Both the position numbers and the translations under genes were made by a program. Shown here in pieces: positions 1 through 9,446 of a stretch of DNA of 64,000 nucleotides. The notes under the pieces are model-generated. The model ran no database searches, was not told the DNA's origin, and saw only the letters and a program-made list of their open reading frames with translations. Numbering within the stretch: position 1 is the first letter of the stretch; each line of letters opens with the position of its first letter. Where the stretch lies: contig CANQFV010000003.1 of assembly GCA_947599875.1 (NCBI GenBank), positions 1 to 64,000 on the forward strand, written 5' to 3'. Origin of the DNA: an uncultured Oscillospiraceae bacterium (GTDB lineage Bacteria > Bacillota > Clostridia > Oscillospirales > Oscillospiraceae).

Positions 1-1
1 T

Positions 2-835
2 TGCGGCGGGTGGAAAGACCTTGAAGCCCTGTACCGGGCGACGTTAAAGGGCAAGCCCGACGAGGACGGCGGGGACGCCGCCGCGCTGCCGGAGTTTTCC
101 GAGGGGCAGGCCTTTGAACACCCCGCCGCGAGGGTGACGGCACACGACACGACGCCCCCGAAGCAGCACACGGAAGCAAGCCTGCTTTCGGCTATGGAAC
201 GCGCCGGGAACGAGGACACCGACCCGGACGCGGAACGCCGGGGGCTGGGGACGCCCGCCACCCGCGCCGCCGTCATTGAAAAGCTGGTGAAATGCGGCTT
301 TGTGGAAAGAAAGGGCAAGCAGCTTATCCCCACGAAGAACGGCAACAACCTTGTGTGCGTCCTGCCGGATATGCTGACCTCTCCCATGCTGACCGCTGAA
401 TGGGAAAACGCCTTGACGCTAATCGCAAAGGGGAAATCCGACCCGGACAGCTTCATGCAGGGAATTGAAGCTATGGCGCGGGAGCTGGTGAAAACCTATC
501 CTTTCCTTTCCGACGGGAAAAAAGACCTGTTCAAAGAGGAAAAGCCCTCTGTCGGCAAATGCCCCCGCTGCGGCGCACCCGTCTATGAGGGAAAGAAAAA
601 CTATTACTGCTCTGACCGGGGCTGCGGCTTTGTGATGTGGAAGAACGACCGATTTTTCGAGGAACGCAAAACCGCCTTTACCCCGAAGATCGCCGCCGCG
701 CTCCTTAAATCCGGCAGGGCAAAAGTCAAGGGCTTGTATTCCCCCAAAACGGGCAAGACCTACGACGGGACGGTGCTTTTAGCCGACACGGGCGGGAAAT
801 ACGTCAACTACCGCATTGAAGTACAGAAGAAATAA
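2..835 (+). CDS. topB: DNA topoisomerase III, C-terminal part (5' end outside window)
   Basis: This is the 3' part of a type IA topoisomerase of the kind carried by Tn1549-like conjugative elements, where it relaxes or decatenates DNA during transfer. The frame is open from base 2, so the start lies upstream of the window. The visible part has the domain that carries the family's GLGTPATR block (near base 240) and a C-terminal zinc ribbon, CPRC...CSDRGCGF, near bases 559-640. It ends with a DUF-like tail and TAA. The ICE genes that follow on the same strand support an ICE rather than a chromosomal topoisomerase. Confidence 0.88.
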   Translation, partial: CGGWKDLEALYRATLKGKPDEDGGDAAALPEFSEGQAFEHPAARVTAHDTTPPKQHTEASLLSAMERAGNEDTDPDAERRGLGTPATRAAVIEKLVKCGFVERKGKQLIPTKNGNNLVCVLPDMLTSPMLTAEWENALTLIAKGKSDPDSFMQGIEAMARELVKTYPFLSDGKKDLFKEEKPSVGKCPRCGAPVYEGKKNYYCSDRGCGFVMWKNDRFFEERKTAFTPKIAAALLKSGRAKVKGLYSPKTGKTYDGTVLLADTGGKYVNYRIEVQKK

Positions 836-878
836 AAAACTTTCACAGCAAGCATAGGAAAAGAGTACCCTTTTCCGT

Positions 879-917
879 AAATCCCCTTTCGACGCTGACG
901 CGCCGGACGGGGATTTT
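879..917 (+). terminator. Possible stem-loop terminator after topB
   Basis: AAATCCCC (879-886) can pair with GGGGATTTT (909-917) around a GC-rich loop. It lies in the 217-base gap between topB and the next gene. The T-run is short, so it may be an attenuator or simply a stem. I see no other gene in this gap. Confidence 0.35.
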
Positions 918-1052
918 GCTTGTTGGGAAGTGTCCCAAACCCTCTTGAAAAAATAAAAATCTTGGCAAAAAACGCGGGTGCTACAAGGCAGACAGGGCAA
1001 CAATAAAAAGAGCAGCGTCCGCAATGCTGCCATAAAAGAAAGGAGAAACCAA

Positions 1053-4000
1053 ATGAGCGAAACATTTTCAATCTTGATCGACAGCCGCAGCCGCTTTGAA
1101 ACCGGGCAGCCGGGCGGCGTGTGGCTTCCCATGCCGACCACCACAGAGCAGCTTCACGCCGCTATGAGAAGCGTCGGCATTTCTGCGGAGAACCCGCAGG
1201 ATTTTTTCATTAACGGATTTTCCAACACCGAGCAATACCCCTTTGACGTGCCGCTTTCCGTGGTACAGGGCAGCACCGTTGACGAGCTGAATTATCTTGG
1301 AAAGCTCTTAGAAATGCAGGGCGACGACGAGCGGGATAAATTCACGGCGGCGGTAACGCTGGGAGAACACGCCAAAAGCGTGAAAGACCTTATCAACCTT
1401 GCGCAGAACCTTGACTGCTACTGGATTTACCCCACTGTCCGAACCGAAGCCGACTACGGTTATTACCTCATTGACGAGATAGACGAATTGGAGCTGCCCG
1501 AAGAAGCAAAGAAATATTTCAAGTACGAGGAATACGGGCGGGACGCGGTACAGAAAGACCGGGGACAGTTTACCGATCAAGGCTATATCTACAACAACGG
1601 CAACACCTTTTCACAGTGGTACAACGGGCGGGAAAATGACATACCGAAAGAATACAAGGTTATGAGCTTCCCGGAGCCGGAACGCCCTACCCCGGATAAG
1701 CTGGAAAAGGACGAAGCCGCGCCGGAGCAGGAGGAACCCCAGCCGGGAACGGCGACAGGTTCCCCGCCACCGCCGCGCCCGGTGAACCCGATCATTCTCA
1801 CCGCCGACAAGCCCGCCGAAAAGATCAGGGAGATCACCGACCGTTTGGAGCAGGGTATCACGGAATTGTTTGACAGTGAACGCTACAAGGAATATCTGCA
1901 AGTCATGTCAAAGTTCCACAATTACAGCTTCAACAATACGCTGCTGATCGCCATGCAGAAGCCCGACGCTTCCCTTATCGCTGGATTTAACGCATGGAAA
2001 AATAATTTTGGACGGAATGTAATGCGCGGGGAAAAGGGCATACGCATACTTGCCCCGTCGCCGTACAAAATCCGGCAGGAGGTAGAGAAAAAAGACCCGC
2101 AGACGGGAAAGACAGTGACAGACAGCAGCGGGAAGCCCGTCATGGAAACAAAAGAAATCCAAATCCCCGCCTATAAAGTCGTCGCCGTTTTCGACGTGTC
2201 GCAGACCGAGGGGCGGGAGCTTCCCGCCATTGGCACAAACGAGCTGACCGGGGACGTGGAACAGTACGAGGATTTTTTCGCCGCGCTGGAAAAGACCTCT
2301 CCCGTGCCTATGGGCTTTGAGAAGATCGAGGGGACGGCACACGGCTACTACCACTTGGAGGAAAAGCGCATTGCCATAGACGAGGGCATGAGCGAGCTTC
2401 AGAACCTAAAGACCGCTATCCATGAGATCGCCCACGCGAAGCTGCACGACATTGACCTTAACGCCCCGCAGGAGGAACAGGGGGACAGACCCGACCGCCG
2501 CACCCGTGAAGTACAGGCGGAAAGTATCGCTTACACGGTATGCCAGCACTACGGGCTTGACACTTCCGACTATTCCTTTGGGTACGTCGCCGGGTGGAGC
2601 AGCGGGCGGGAGCTTGCAGAGCTGAAAACGTCCCTTGAAACAATCCGCGCCACCGCCGCCGAGATCATCAACAGCATTGACGGGCATTTTGCAGAGCTGC
2701 AAAAAGAACGGGAAGCTGCGAAAGCACAGGAAGCAGAAAAAGAGCCGACACCCGACCTTGCGGCAGAGCCGACCGTTACAATCGAATGGAGCGAAAGCCC
2801 CCAGCTACGGGAGGGCGAAACAATTCCCCTGTCCCGTGCAAATACCCTTATCGCGGGGCTGGACGAAGCGAACCTTGCAAGCCCCGGTTACGATAAAGTG
2901 GCGTTCCGCATTGATTATGTGATGAACGGTACAGCCGACCACTACGAGGGGCGGCAGGATTTAGGCGACGGTGACGGTTCCCTTGTAGAGCATATCGAGC
3001 AGCACCACACCTATTATCTGAATGATAAGGAATGGGAAAACTACCTTTTGCACAACGAGGGCAAGGAAGCACTGGAAGCCGACAAAGAACATCGGGCAAT
3101 GCTGCTGAATGAGTTTATCCCCTATCTGAAACTGCATTGTAATTTATCCGAAATGGAGCGTATCGCCACGGAAGCCCTGCAATCCGGGGAGAGCCTTACC
3201 CCTACGGAAACCGCCTACCATACCGCCATACAAGCCTATGTTGCCGAGTGCCGGGGACTTGTCAATCAAGGCGAATACAACTTGCCGCCTGTTCCCCAGC
3301 TTAAAGATTTTGATATGGAGCTGGAAGCCTACAAGGAACACGTCAAGGAGGAAATCGCACAGGAAGCAGCCGCCGCAGGAATGACCGTGGAGGAATACGC
3401 CGCCAATGGGTACGAACCTTACGCCGCCCCGGAGCCGGAAGCAGCACAGACCACAGAGCCGCAGGAGCCGGAAGCCCCTGTTTCTGAAAAAGCAGACACG
3501 CCGGAACAGGCAGGGCAGACCGCCGACAAACCCCTTACGGATTTACAGAAAAAAGCGGTTGAGATTGCCGGAAAGTACGAAAATCTTCCCTTGCAGGAAA
3601 AGATCGGGATTGTCGCACAGGCTTTCGGCGGTACGGAGGGCAAAATAGAAACTACCCCCTGTACCGGGAAATGGCGCGGTACAAGCGACATATCTATCAA
3701 GTTTGACAATGGCGCGTCCCTGTTTATCGGCAACCACAGGACACCGCAAGCCAAAACCGCAAGGGTGCAGACTGAATATGTCAATGCCGCATTGGTGCGG
3801 TACAACCCGGAGATCATAGCAGCAACAAAGGAAGCCGCCATTTCCGCACTTAGGAAGCGGGAAACAAAAGACAATGAGATTGCCGCACAAAAGGGATTGA
3901 AGCCCTATACCCTGCTCAATGTGGAGTTTAACGACGGTACGGACGAGAAAAGCGGCGGTCACATGGGCTGGTATTATGTGACGCTTGCCGTTGACGGTAA

Positions 4001-6416
4001 AATCTGTTCCCACATAGAAACGGGGCTGAATTATGCCATATCAGACGGAAAAGTGAGCGAGAACCCCACAAGGGAAGATTATTTTACAGCGGGGGCATTG
4101 AAAGAAACTGATGTTGATTATGTTTTCAACAACGTAGGCTTTTCCTCAACCTCTGACCTGTATTCGCTGCCAATTAGCGAAGAAGTCCGGGAGCGTGCGG
4201 AAAAGACGCTTGCACAGCGGAAAGAAGTGCAGACGGAGAAAGCCGCCGACCCGCAGAGCCATACAGCAGAACAGCCGGAGCAGACGGAAACAAAGGTTAC
4301 ATACTACCCGATCAATGAGAACGCCGCCCGCCGCGCAAAGGAAGCAATCAGTTTTTCCGATTACAAGCCCGGAAGCGCAACGGCAGAATACCGCCACTAT
4401 GTAGACGAAGCCGCCGAGATTGCCGCAAGGCAGAAAAAGCGCGTTGACCCCTCTTTCCATGAAAAGATAGACGGGCTGCTTGACGCTTACGCCCGGAAGC
4501 TGGCGGCAAACATGAATAAGGGCTATGAGATCACCGCCCGCGTCCCGTCCATTATGATTGCCGGGGGAAGCAATTTCCCTGTCCGCAAAAAGGAGAAGCA
4601 GAACGCCGCCGCAGATAAAAATATGCAGGAGTTTACGGAAATACAGGGCTTGCTTGACAAAATCCGCAGTACCGGCATGGGCGGTATCAGTGCCGACGAC
4701 CCGAACGCCGTTTCTAAGCTGGAAACCAAACTTGCAAAACTGGAAGCCTTGCAGGAAACCATGAAAGCGGTCAATGCCTACTACCGCAAGCATAAGACAC
4801 TTGACGGCTGCCCCCATTTATCCCCGGAGCAGATTGAAAAAATGAAAGCGTCCATGTCCGGGAGCTGGCGGGGGAACCCGAAACCCTTTGAAAGCTACGA
4901 ACTATCCAACAACAACGCGGAAATCCACAGGCTGAAAGACCGCATTACCGCCCTCACCCGCAGGAAAGAGCTTGGGTATGTGGGCTGGGAATTTGACGGG
5001 GGACGTGTGGAAGCCAACACAGCGGATAACCGCTTGCAGATCTTCTTTGATGAAAAGCCGGATAAGGAAATCCGGGAGGAATTAAAAGGGAACGGCTTCC
5101 GCTATGCGCCTAGCGTGGAAGCATGGCAGCGGCAGCTAAACGACAATGCGATCTACGCCGCCGACTGTATCAAGTGCATACAGCCCCTTACCGGGGAAAG
5201 CCCTACCGAGTTACAGAAACGGGCAAGGCAGGAAGCCGCCGCGCAGAAAGAAGCCACCACGGAGCAGCCGCAGGAGGAAATACAGGGCGCGGAGCCGGGG
5301 AACGCCGCCACGCCGGAAACCTTTTACAAGGTGCGGCAGAACCCGTACAGCGACAGCCCGGAAAACAGCTACATTTTGCAGGAGTATGTCGCACAGGATA
5401 ACGGCATGGCAAAGCTGGGGGATATTCTCTACACGGGAACCCCGGAGAAGTGCCGGGAGCTTTTGGGGAAGCTGGAAACCGGGGAACTGACACAGGGCGA
5501 CGTAAAAGAGCTTTATGCAAAGGCACAGGAAGCACAGACCGCCGCCGAGCCGGGACAGGAAACGCCGGAACTGACCGCCACGGAGAATGAGCAGGACAAA
5601 GACACCTTTTCCATTTACCAGCTAAAGCGCGGCGACGAAACAAGGGACTACCGATTTGAGCCTTACGACCGCCTGCAGGCGGCTGGGCTTTCCGTTGACC
5701 CGGCGAATTATGACCTTATCTATACCGCGCCCCTTGCGCCGGATATGACGCTTGGAGATATTTCTATCCGTTTTAATATCGACCACCCCGCAGACTTTAA
5801 GGGACACAGCCTTTCGACTTCTGACGTGGTAGTGCTTCATCAGAACGGGCAGGACACCGCCCACTATGCGGACAGTTACGGTTATCGGGAAGTGCCAGAG
5901 TTTTTACAGGAGCAGACACCGCAGCTTACCCCTGACACCCGCATGACCGGGGAGCAGATCAGAACGCCACGGGGGAGCTTTTCTGTAACCGATATGACCG
6001 CCGAACAAATGAGGGAAGCCGGGTATGGACTTCACCACACGTCGGAGGACGGAAAATATCTCATTATGGGGAACGGGACACAGGCGTTTGCAGTCGCCGC
6101 TGAACAGCCGGAAAGGGCAAACCCCTTAAAGCACGTCGAGGACACTATCGAGCAGAACGATAACCATTTTGACGGTATCATCAACAATACACCTACCGCT
6201 GACGAGCTGGAAGCAAAAGCGAGAAGCGGCGAACAGATCTCCCTTGCCGAGTATGCCGCCGCGCTGAAAGCGGAAAAGGAACAGGGCAAGAAAGCAGAGC
6301 CGGGGAAAAAGCCGGAAAAGAAGCCCTCTATCCGAGCGCAGCTCAAAGCCGACAAGGAACGGGCGGCGCAGAAGAAACAGGCAAGAAGTAAGTCGCAGGA
6401 CTTGGAAAGGAGCTGA
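1053..6416 (+). CDS. Giant ICE anti-restriction protein: ArdA + ArdC/metalloprotease + YodL + DUF4316
   Basis: This 1787-residue ICE protein probably protects incoming DNA in the recipient. I chose ATG 1053 because AGGAGA lies just upstream; an upstream in-frame ATG (978) has no ribosome site. Residues about 1-190 resemble ArdA, a DNA-mimic inhibitor of type I restriction. Residues about 250-560 resemble an ArdC N-terminal domain followed by a zinc peptidase with HEIAH at 457-461. The middle is made of low-complexity Pro/Glu/Ala linkers and LPD-like modules of unknown role. Residues about 1517-1620 match YodL, and the remainder is DUF4316-like. The tail holds PSIRAQL and a Lys-rich end, also seen in the next protein. 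Domain assignments are from pattern recognition, not from a search. Confidence 0.82.
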   Translation: MSETFSILIDSRSRFETGQPGGVWLPMPTTTEQLHAAMRSVGISAENPQDFFINGFSNTEQYPFDVPLSVVQGSTVDELNYLGKLLEMQGDDERDKFTAAVTLGEHAKSVKDLINLAQNLDCYWIYPTVRTEADYGYYLIDEIDELELPEEAKKYFKYEEYGRDAVQKDRGQFTDQGYIYNNGNTFSQWYNGRENDIPKEYKVMSFPEPERPTPDKLEKDEAAPEQEEPQPGTATGSPPPPRPVNPIILTADKPAEKIREITDRLEQGITELFDSERYKEYLQVMSKFHNYSFNNTLLIAMQKPDASLIAGFNAWKNNFGRNVMRGEKGIRILAPSPYKIRQEVEKKDPQTGKTVTDSSGKPVMETKEIQIPAYKVVAVFDVSQTEGRELPAIGTNELTGDVEQYEDFFAALEKTSPVPMGFEKIEGTAHGYYHLEEKRIAIDEGMSELQNLKTAIHEIAHAKLHDIDLNAPQEEQGDRPDRRTREVQAESIAYTVCQHYGLDTSDYSFGYVAGWSSGRELAELKTSLETIRATAAEIINSIDGHFAELQKEREAAKAQEAEKEPTPDLAAEPTVTIEWSESPQLREGETIPLSRANTLIAGLDEANLASPGYDKVAFRIDYVMNGTADHYEGRQDLGDGDGSLVEHIEQHHTYYLNDKEWENYLLHNEGKEALEADKEHRAMLLNEFIPYLKLHCNLSEMERIATEALQSGESLTPTETAYHTAIQAYVAECRGLVNQGEYNLPPVPQLKDFDMELEAYKEHVKEEIAQEAAAAGMTVEEYAANGYEPYAAPEPEAAQTTEPQEPEAPVSEKADTPEQAGQTADKPLTDLQKKAVEIAGKYENLPLQEKIGIVAQAFGGTEGKIETTPCTGKWRGTSDISIKFDNGASLFIGNHRTPQAKTARVQTEYVNAALVRYNPEIIAATKEAAISALRKRETKDNEIAAQKGLKPYTLLNVEFNDGTDEKSGGHMGWYYVTLAVDGKICSHIETGLNYAISDGKVSENPTREDYFTAGALKETDVDYVFNNVGFSSTSDLYSLPISEEVRERAEKTLAQRKEVQTEKAADPQSHTAEQPEQTETKVTYYPINENAARRAKEAISFSDYKPGSATAEYRHYVDEAAEIAARQKKRVDPSFHEKIDGLLDAYARKLAANMNKGYEITARVPSIMIAGGSNFPVRKKEKQNAAADKNMQEFTEIQGLLDKIRSTGMGGISADDPNAVSKLETKLAKLEALQETMKAVNAYYRKHKTLDGCPHLSPEQIEKMKASMSGSWRGNPKPFESYELSNNNAEIHRLKDRITALTRRKELGYVGWEFDGGRVEANTADNRLQIFFDEKPDKEIREELKGNGFRYAPSVEAWQRQLNDNAIYAADCIKCIQPLTGESPTELQKRARQEAAAQKEATTEQPQEEIQGAEPGNAATPETFYKVRQNPYSDSPENSYILQEYVAQDNGMAKLGDILYTGTPEKCRELLGKLETGELTQGDVKELYAKAQEAQTAAEPGQETPELTATENEQDKDTFSIYQLKRGDETRDYRFEPYDRLQAAGLSVDPANYDLIYTAPLAPDMTLGDISIRFNIDHPADFKGHSLSTSDVVVLHQNGQDTAHYADSYGYREVPEFLQEQTPQLTPDTRMTGEQIRTPRGSFSVTDMTAEQMREAGYGLHHTSEDGKYLIMGNGTQAFAVAAEQPERANPLKHVEDTIEQNDNHFDGIINNTPTADELEAKARSGEQISLAEYAAALKAEKEQGKKAEPGKKPEKKPSIRAQLKADKERAAQKKQARSKSQDLERS

Positions 6417-6420
6417 CCCT

Positions 6421-7374
6421 ATGGGGAAACTGAATAAATTTGAGAATGTGGACGTATTGGCTTCCCTTGAAGCCATTCTGAAACAGAACACGGGATTTTA
6501 TCAGAGCGATTTTGACATTGACAAACAGATCATTGCGGAAAAGGCGGCAAGCCCCAGCAAGGAGGATAAAACCCTCTTGTGGCTTTCCCGCCCGTCCGGG
6601 ACGTACTGCTTCCGGGAGCGCGACGTTTTTATTAGCGACACCGCCCCTAACAATACATGGCGTTTTTACAAGGAGCAGACCCGCGACCATATCCTTGCGT
6701 ATGCCGTGGAGCTGACCGGGACAGAGGACGGGAAGATCAAGGGCAACCTGTACGAGCTGGACTATGAAAAGCATTATGAGCGCGTCAAGAATGATACCCT
6801 TGCAGCCGGGACGGTGACGCTCATTTATGAGCATGGGACGCGGGCGCAGCCCGCAGACCGACGCTTTGACGGTTATCCCGACCCCCAGCTTGGGAAGTTT
6901 GAACGCTTCGAGGTACAGCCGAAAGACCCGGAAGCCCTGCAATTTCTGTTACGAGAGGAAAAGGAAAGCCGGGATAAGCTGAAACCGGGGGATTTTAAGG
7001 AGCATATCGCCGCATTGCATGAGGGCATGATCGACCGGGAAGCGCGGCGCATTGTGGCAGACATGAAAAAGCTGTCTGCCCCCAACAGCCCGGACAAATC
7101 TCATTTCATGGTGGAGCTGTCCCCGTCCTTTGAACGGCTTGCGTCCACAAAAGACACGGAACGCCTTTTCTCCATGCTGCCCTATAAGACCCTTGCTTTC
7201 TCACAAATTAAAAACAGCTACGGAACATACGCGCTGATCGGCAAGGACGAGAACCGGGACAAGGAGATAAGGAAGCCCCGCCCCTCTGTCCGGGCGCAGC
7301 TTGCACAGGAGAAAAAGAGAACCGCCCCCAAAAAGGCGGCGGCAAAAAAGAAAGATCACGGATTGGAGGTATGA
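6421..7374 (+). CDS. ICE-encoded protein of unknown function with PSVRAQL tail
   Basis: I do not recognise a named family with confidence. The protein has 317 residues, is mostly hydrophilic, and starts four bases after the preceding stop, so the two are almost surely co-translated. It resembles accessory proteins found after the YodL/DUF4316 gene in Tn1549-like elements. Its C-terminus (PSVRAQLAQEKKR, then Lys/Ala-rich) closely repeats that of the upstream giant protein, although the bodies differ. A shared export or nucleic-acid-binding tail is an inference. Its stop overlaps the next gene's start region. Confidence 0.7.
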   Translation: MGKLNKFENVDVLASLEAILKQNTGFYQSDFDIDKQIIAEKAASPSKEDKTLLWLSRPSGTYCFRERDVFISDTAPNNTWRFYKEQTRDHILAYAVELTGTEDGKIKGNLYELDYEKHYERVKNDTLAAGTVTLIYEHGTRAQPADRRFDGYPDPQLGKFERFEVQPKDPEALQFLLREEKESRDKLKPGDFKEHIAALHEGMIDREARRIVADMKKLSAPNSPDKSHFMVELSPSFERLASTKDTERLFSMLPYKTLAFSQIKNSYGTYALIGKDENRDKEIRKPRPSVRAQLAQEKKRTAPKKAAAKKKDHGLEV

Positions 7375-7376
7375 GC

Positions 7377-7592
7377 ATGAACAAATATAACAATTTTACG
7401 GTGGAGGAAACCAACCTTTTGAGTATCTATATGACAGGCAGCAAGGAGGGGCTTGTCGTGGCTATGAACGCCGCGCTGCCCTTTATGGAGGGGGAAATGC
7501 GGGACTTTGCCGCCCGCACCCTTGCCAAAGTGGGGCGCATGACCGAAGCGGAGTTTGCGGGGCTTGCCGTTTACCCCGCCGACGAGGTATGA
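7377..7592 (+). CDS. Transposon-transfer assisting (TTRAP-like) small protein
   Basis: This 71-residue acidic protein resembles the TTRAP family, which accompanies Tn1549/CTn-type elements; its biochemical role is unknown. Two ATGs are possible (7371 and 7377). GGAGG at 7365-7369 is only one base from the first but seven from the second, so 7377 is chosen. The gene sits in a tightly packed run: its stop overlaps the ATG of the Cys-rich gene that follows. Confidence 0.72.
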   Translation: MNKYNNFTVEETNLLSIYMTGSKEGLVVAMNAALPFMEGEMRDFAARTLAKVGRMTEAEFAGLAVYPADEV

Positions 7593-7954
7593 GCGACATT
7601 AAGCGGCTCACGCCGCCCCAAAGCCGGAAAGTCAATACCCTTGTGCGCCGGACGTGCTGTAACTGCGATAATGGGAATTGTATCTTGCTGGACGACGGGG
7701 ACGAGTGCGTTTGTCCGCAGCTTATTTCTTATTCCCTGCTCTGTAAATGGTTCCGCATTGCGGTACTGCCCGCAGATAAGGAGCTGTACGCCGAGCTTTA
7801 CCATACGGAGGATATGCGCCGTTGTAGTGTGTGCGGTGCGCCCTTTGCTTCCAGCTCCAACCGGGCTATCTACTGCCCGGACTGCCGGAAGCGTATCACC
7901 CGCAGACAGACCGCCGAGCGCATGAGGAAAATGCGGGCGAATGTGACGCGATAG
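7589..7954 (+). CDS. Cysteine-rich VLP-domain protein
   Basis: This is a 121-residue protein with two Cys clusters: CCNCDNGNC...CVCP near residues 23-42 and CSVCGAPF...CPDC near 79-98. It ends in a basic tail, RRQTAERMRKMR. This matches the Cys-rich VLP family of Firmicute conjugative elements, probably zinc-binding, with unknown function. Its ATG overlaps the previous stop (ATGA), indicating translational coupling. It is the last gene of the plus-strand ICE run before the inserted cargo. Confidence 0.75.
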   Translation: MSDIKRLTPPQSRKVNTLVRRTCCNCDNGNCILLDDGDECVCPQLISYSLLCKWFRIAVLPADKELYAELYHTEDMRRCSVCGAPFASSSNRAIYCPDCRKRITRRQTAERMRKMRANVTR

Positions 7955-8189
7955 GGGCAAAATAAGCCTTGATTTATGCGGCTTTCCGGGCGGGAAAATA
8001 AGGCGGCAAGGGATTTATACCTTTATCCCCGAAAATGCCGTTCTATTGCGTAACAATCCAATCTCTGCACCCATGAAAAACCGGGGCGCGGTGGCTACTG
8101 AAAAGCTGCCGCGTCTGGTAGTTTCCAATAAAACAGTATCAAAATAACACTGATTTAGGGTAGCTGCCAGACAGGGGTGCAACACAGAG
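7955..8189. other. Gap with no supported gene
   Basis: I see only a 24-codon ORF (8073-8147, no convincing ribosome site) and short hairpins. In related elements the relaxase region usually follows at this point, so an oriT could lie here, but I cannot identify one. Confidence 0.4.
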
Positions 8190-8233
8190 AACAGCCATAC
8201 TCGGAAATCTATCCGGGATATGGCTGTTTTCTT
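8190..8233. terminator. Bidirectional stem-loop terminator
   Basis: AACAGCCATA (8190-8199) pairs with TATGGCTGTT (from 8219), and a T-rich run follows on the plus strand. It sits between the convergent ends of the ICE run (plus) and the defence operon (minus), so it can serve both. Confidence 0.65.
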
Positions 8234-8270
8234 ATATTTCAACGGCATATATCTTATCAGCGATCAAATT

Positions 8271-9407
8271 TCAATCGAGAAAAGTGGCATACGGCTTCAG
8301 TGCCGCCTCCGCGCTCTTTACCTGCTGGGGTATTCTCATAGCTTGTTTCAGCACCGTTCCGTATTTTTCGAAAAATGTCGAAAAAGATGGTGTATCCAAA
8401 ATAAGGAAGCCATTCCCCAACGCAGAAGTCAGCTCAAATTTTTTCGGAACATCAAAACCCGGAAAACGAATGACGAGATAGTGACCATCAAATTCTTCCA
8501 GCGAGCCAACGCCAAAAGACTTATGCCTGATTGCCGCTCCGCTTCGTACCATAGTTTCAGCCTCAGAGATACCATCCTGCAACAGCATCATGTTTTCCTC
8601 AGCAACAGCAAGTTGCCCGGCCAGTTCAATCGCTTTATCTTTGCGCTGTTGATAAAGCCGTCTATCTTCCGATGAAATATCTTTAATTTCCACGCCGGTA
8701 TATAGGCCATAGGTTCTGGCACAGTAAATAATGTCGAAAGCCAGGATATGAAGCTGCGTGTCCGGGTGCATCTCCGCCTTGTGGCCTTCAAATCTGCTCT
8801 GATGGATTGCCAGTAGAGCAGGGCATTTGCGGATTTCATCAATAAGAGCATCACAGAAACGATAATATACATCAAGCCGGAAAGTCGCATATGTACCCCA
8901 TTCTTCATAAAACTCAGCAGCATTCGCCAGATACTGCGCCTCGGTGGTCTTGCACATATAGTTGTTGTCCGGGTCATAGAACCAAAGGTAGGCCATCGCG
9001 GAACGCTGGTCATTTTTATACAAATGACTGGAGGGGTAGTGTTTAGCCAGCAGTTCATCGCAGGATGCAAGAAATGCCGTGATTTTCTGTTGTCTGGCAG
9101 TTAAATCTCCCCCGTCATCTGTGTAGAGCTGACGGAACATCTCTCTGATGGTTTCAGCCTCACCGTCTTTCTCCGCCATTACAACAAGGCCGCTGAAGGG
9201 CTGCATATAGTTGTCTATCATGTTCTCCGTCGCCCTACAAGCCTTTTTCAGCATAGAAGCGAAATCGGGAGCGTCTATATCAAACACTTCCTGAAAGTTA
9301 TGGACGGCAAACCACTTATAGTTTTCATTGGCTCCATCAGGCTCATTTATTCGCTCAAAGCGGGATATGTAATTCTCAAAAATAAGGTTCAAATTCTTTG
9401 TGTTCAT
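8271..9407 (-). CDS. Unknown partner of DUF262 protein, C-terminal Tudor-like segment
   Basis: I do not recognise the whole 378-residue protein. GGAGG seven bases before ATG 9407 decides the start over an ATG at 9428. Most of it looks helical and soluble, with no signal peptide. Near the C-terminus, IRHKSFGVGSLEEF followed by a KKFELTSALGNGFL stretch resembles the H-x-x-FG-x-G-x-V small beta-barrel seen at the end of UvrD/PcrA helicases, so DNA or protein binding is plausible. It is the last gene of an operon 39 bases after the DUF262 gene, so a shared anti-phage role is likely but not shown. Confidence 0.6.
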   Translation of the reverse strand: MNTKNLNLIFENYISRFERINEPDGANENYKWFAVHNFQEVFDIDAPDFASMLKKACRATENMIDNYMQPFSGLVVMAEKDGEAETIREMFRQLYTDDGGDLTARQQKITAFLASCDELLAKHYPSSHLYKNDQRSAMAYLWFYDPDNNYMCKTTEAQYLANAAEFYEEWGTYATFRLDVYYRFCDALIDEIRKCPALLAIHQSRFEGHKAEMHPDTQLHILAFDIIYCARTYGLYTGVEIKDISSEDRRLYQQRKDKAIELAGQLAVAEENMMLLQDGISEAETMVRSGAAIRHKSFGVGSLEEFDGHYLVIRFPGFDVPKKFELTSALGNGFLILDTPSFSTFFEKYGTVLKQAMRIPQQVKSAEAALKPYATFLD

Positions 9408-9446
9408 TTGTGTGCCTCCAGCATACATTCAGGAATCGGGGCGCAG

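Noticed and set aside
978..1052. N-terminal extension of the giant ICE protein from ATG 978
   Set aside because: It has no ribosome site; ATG 1053 has AGGAGA at normal distance and matches the ArdA-type start.
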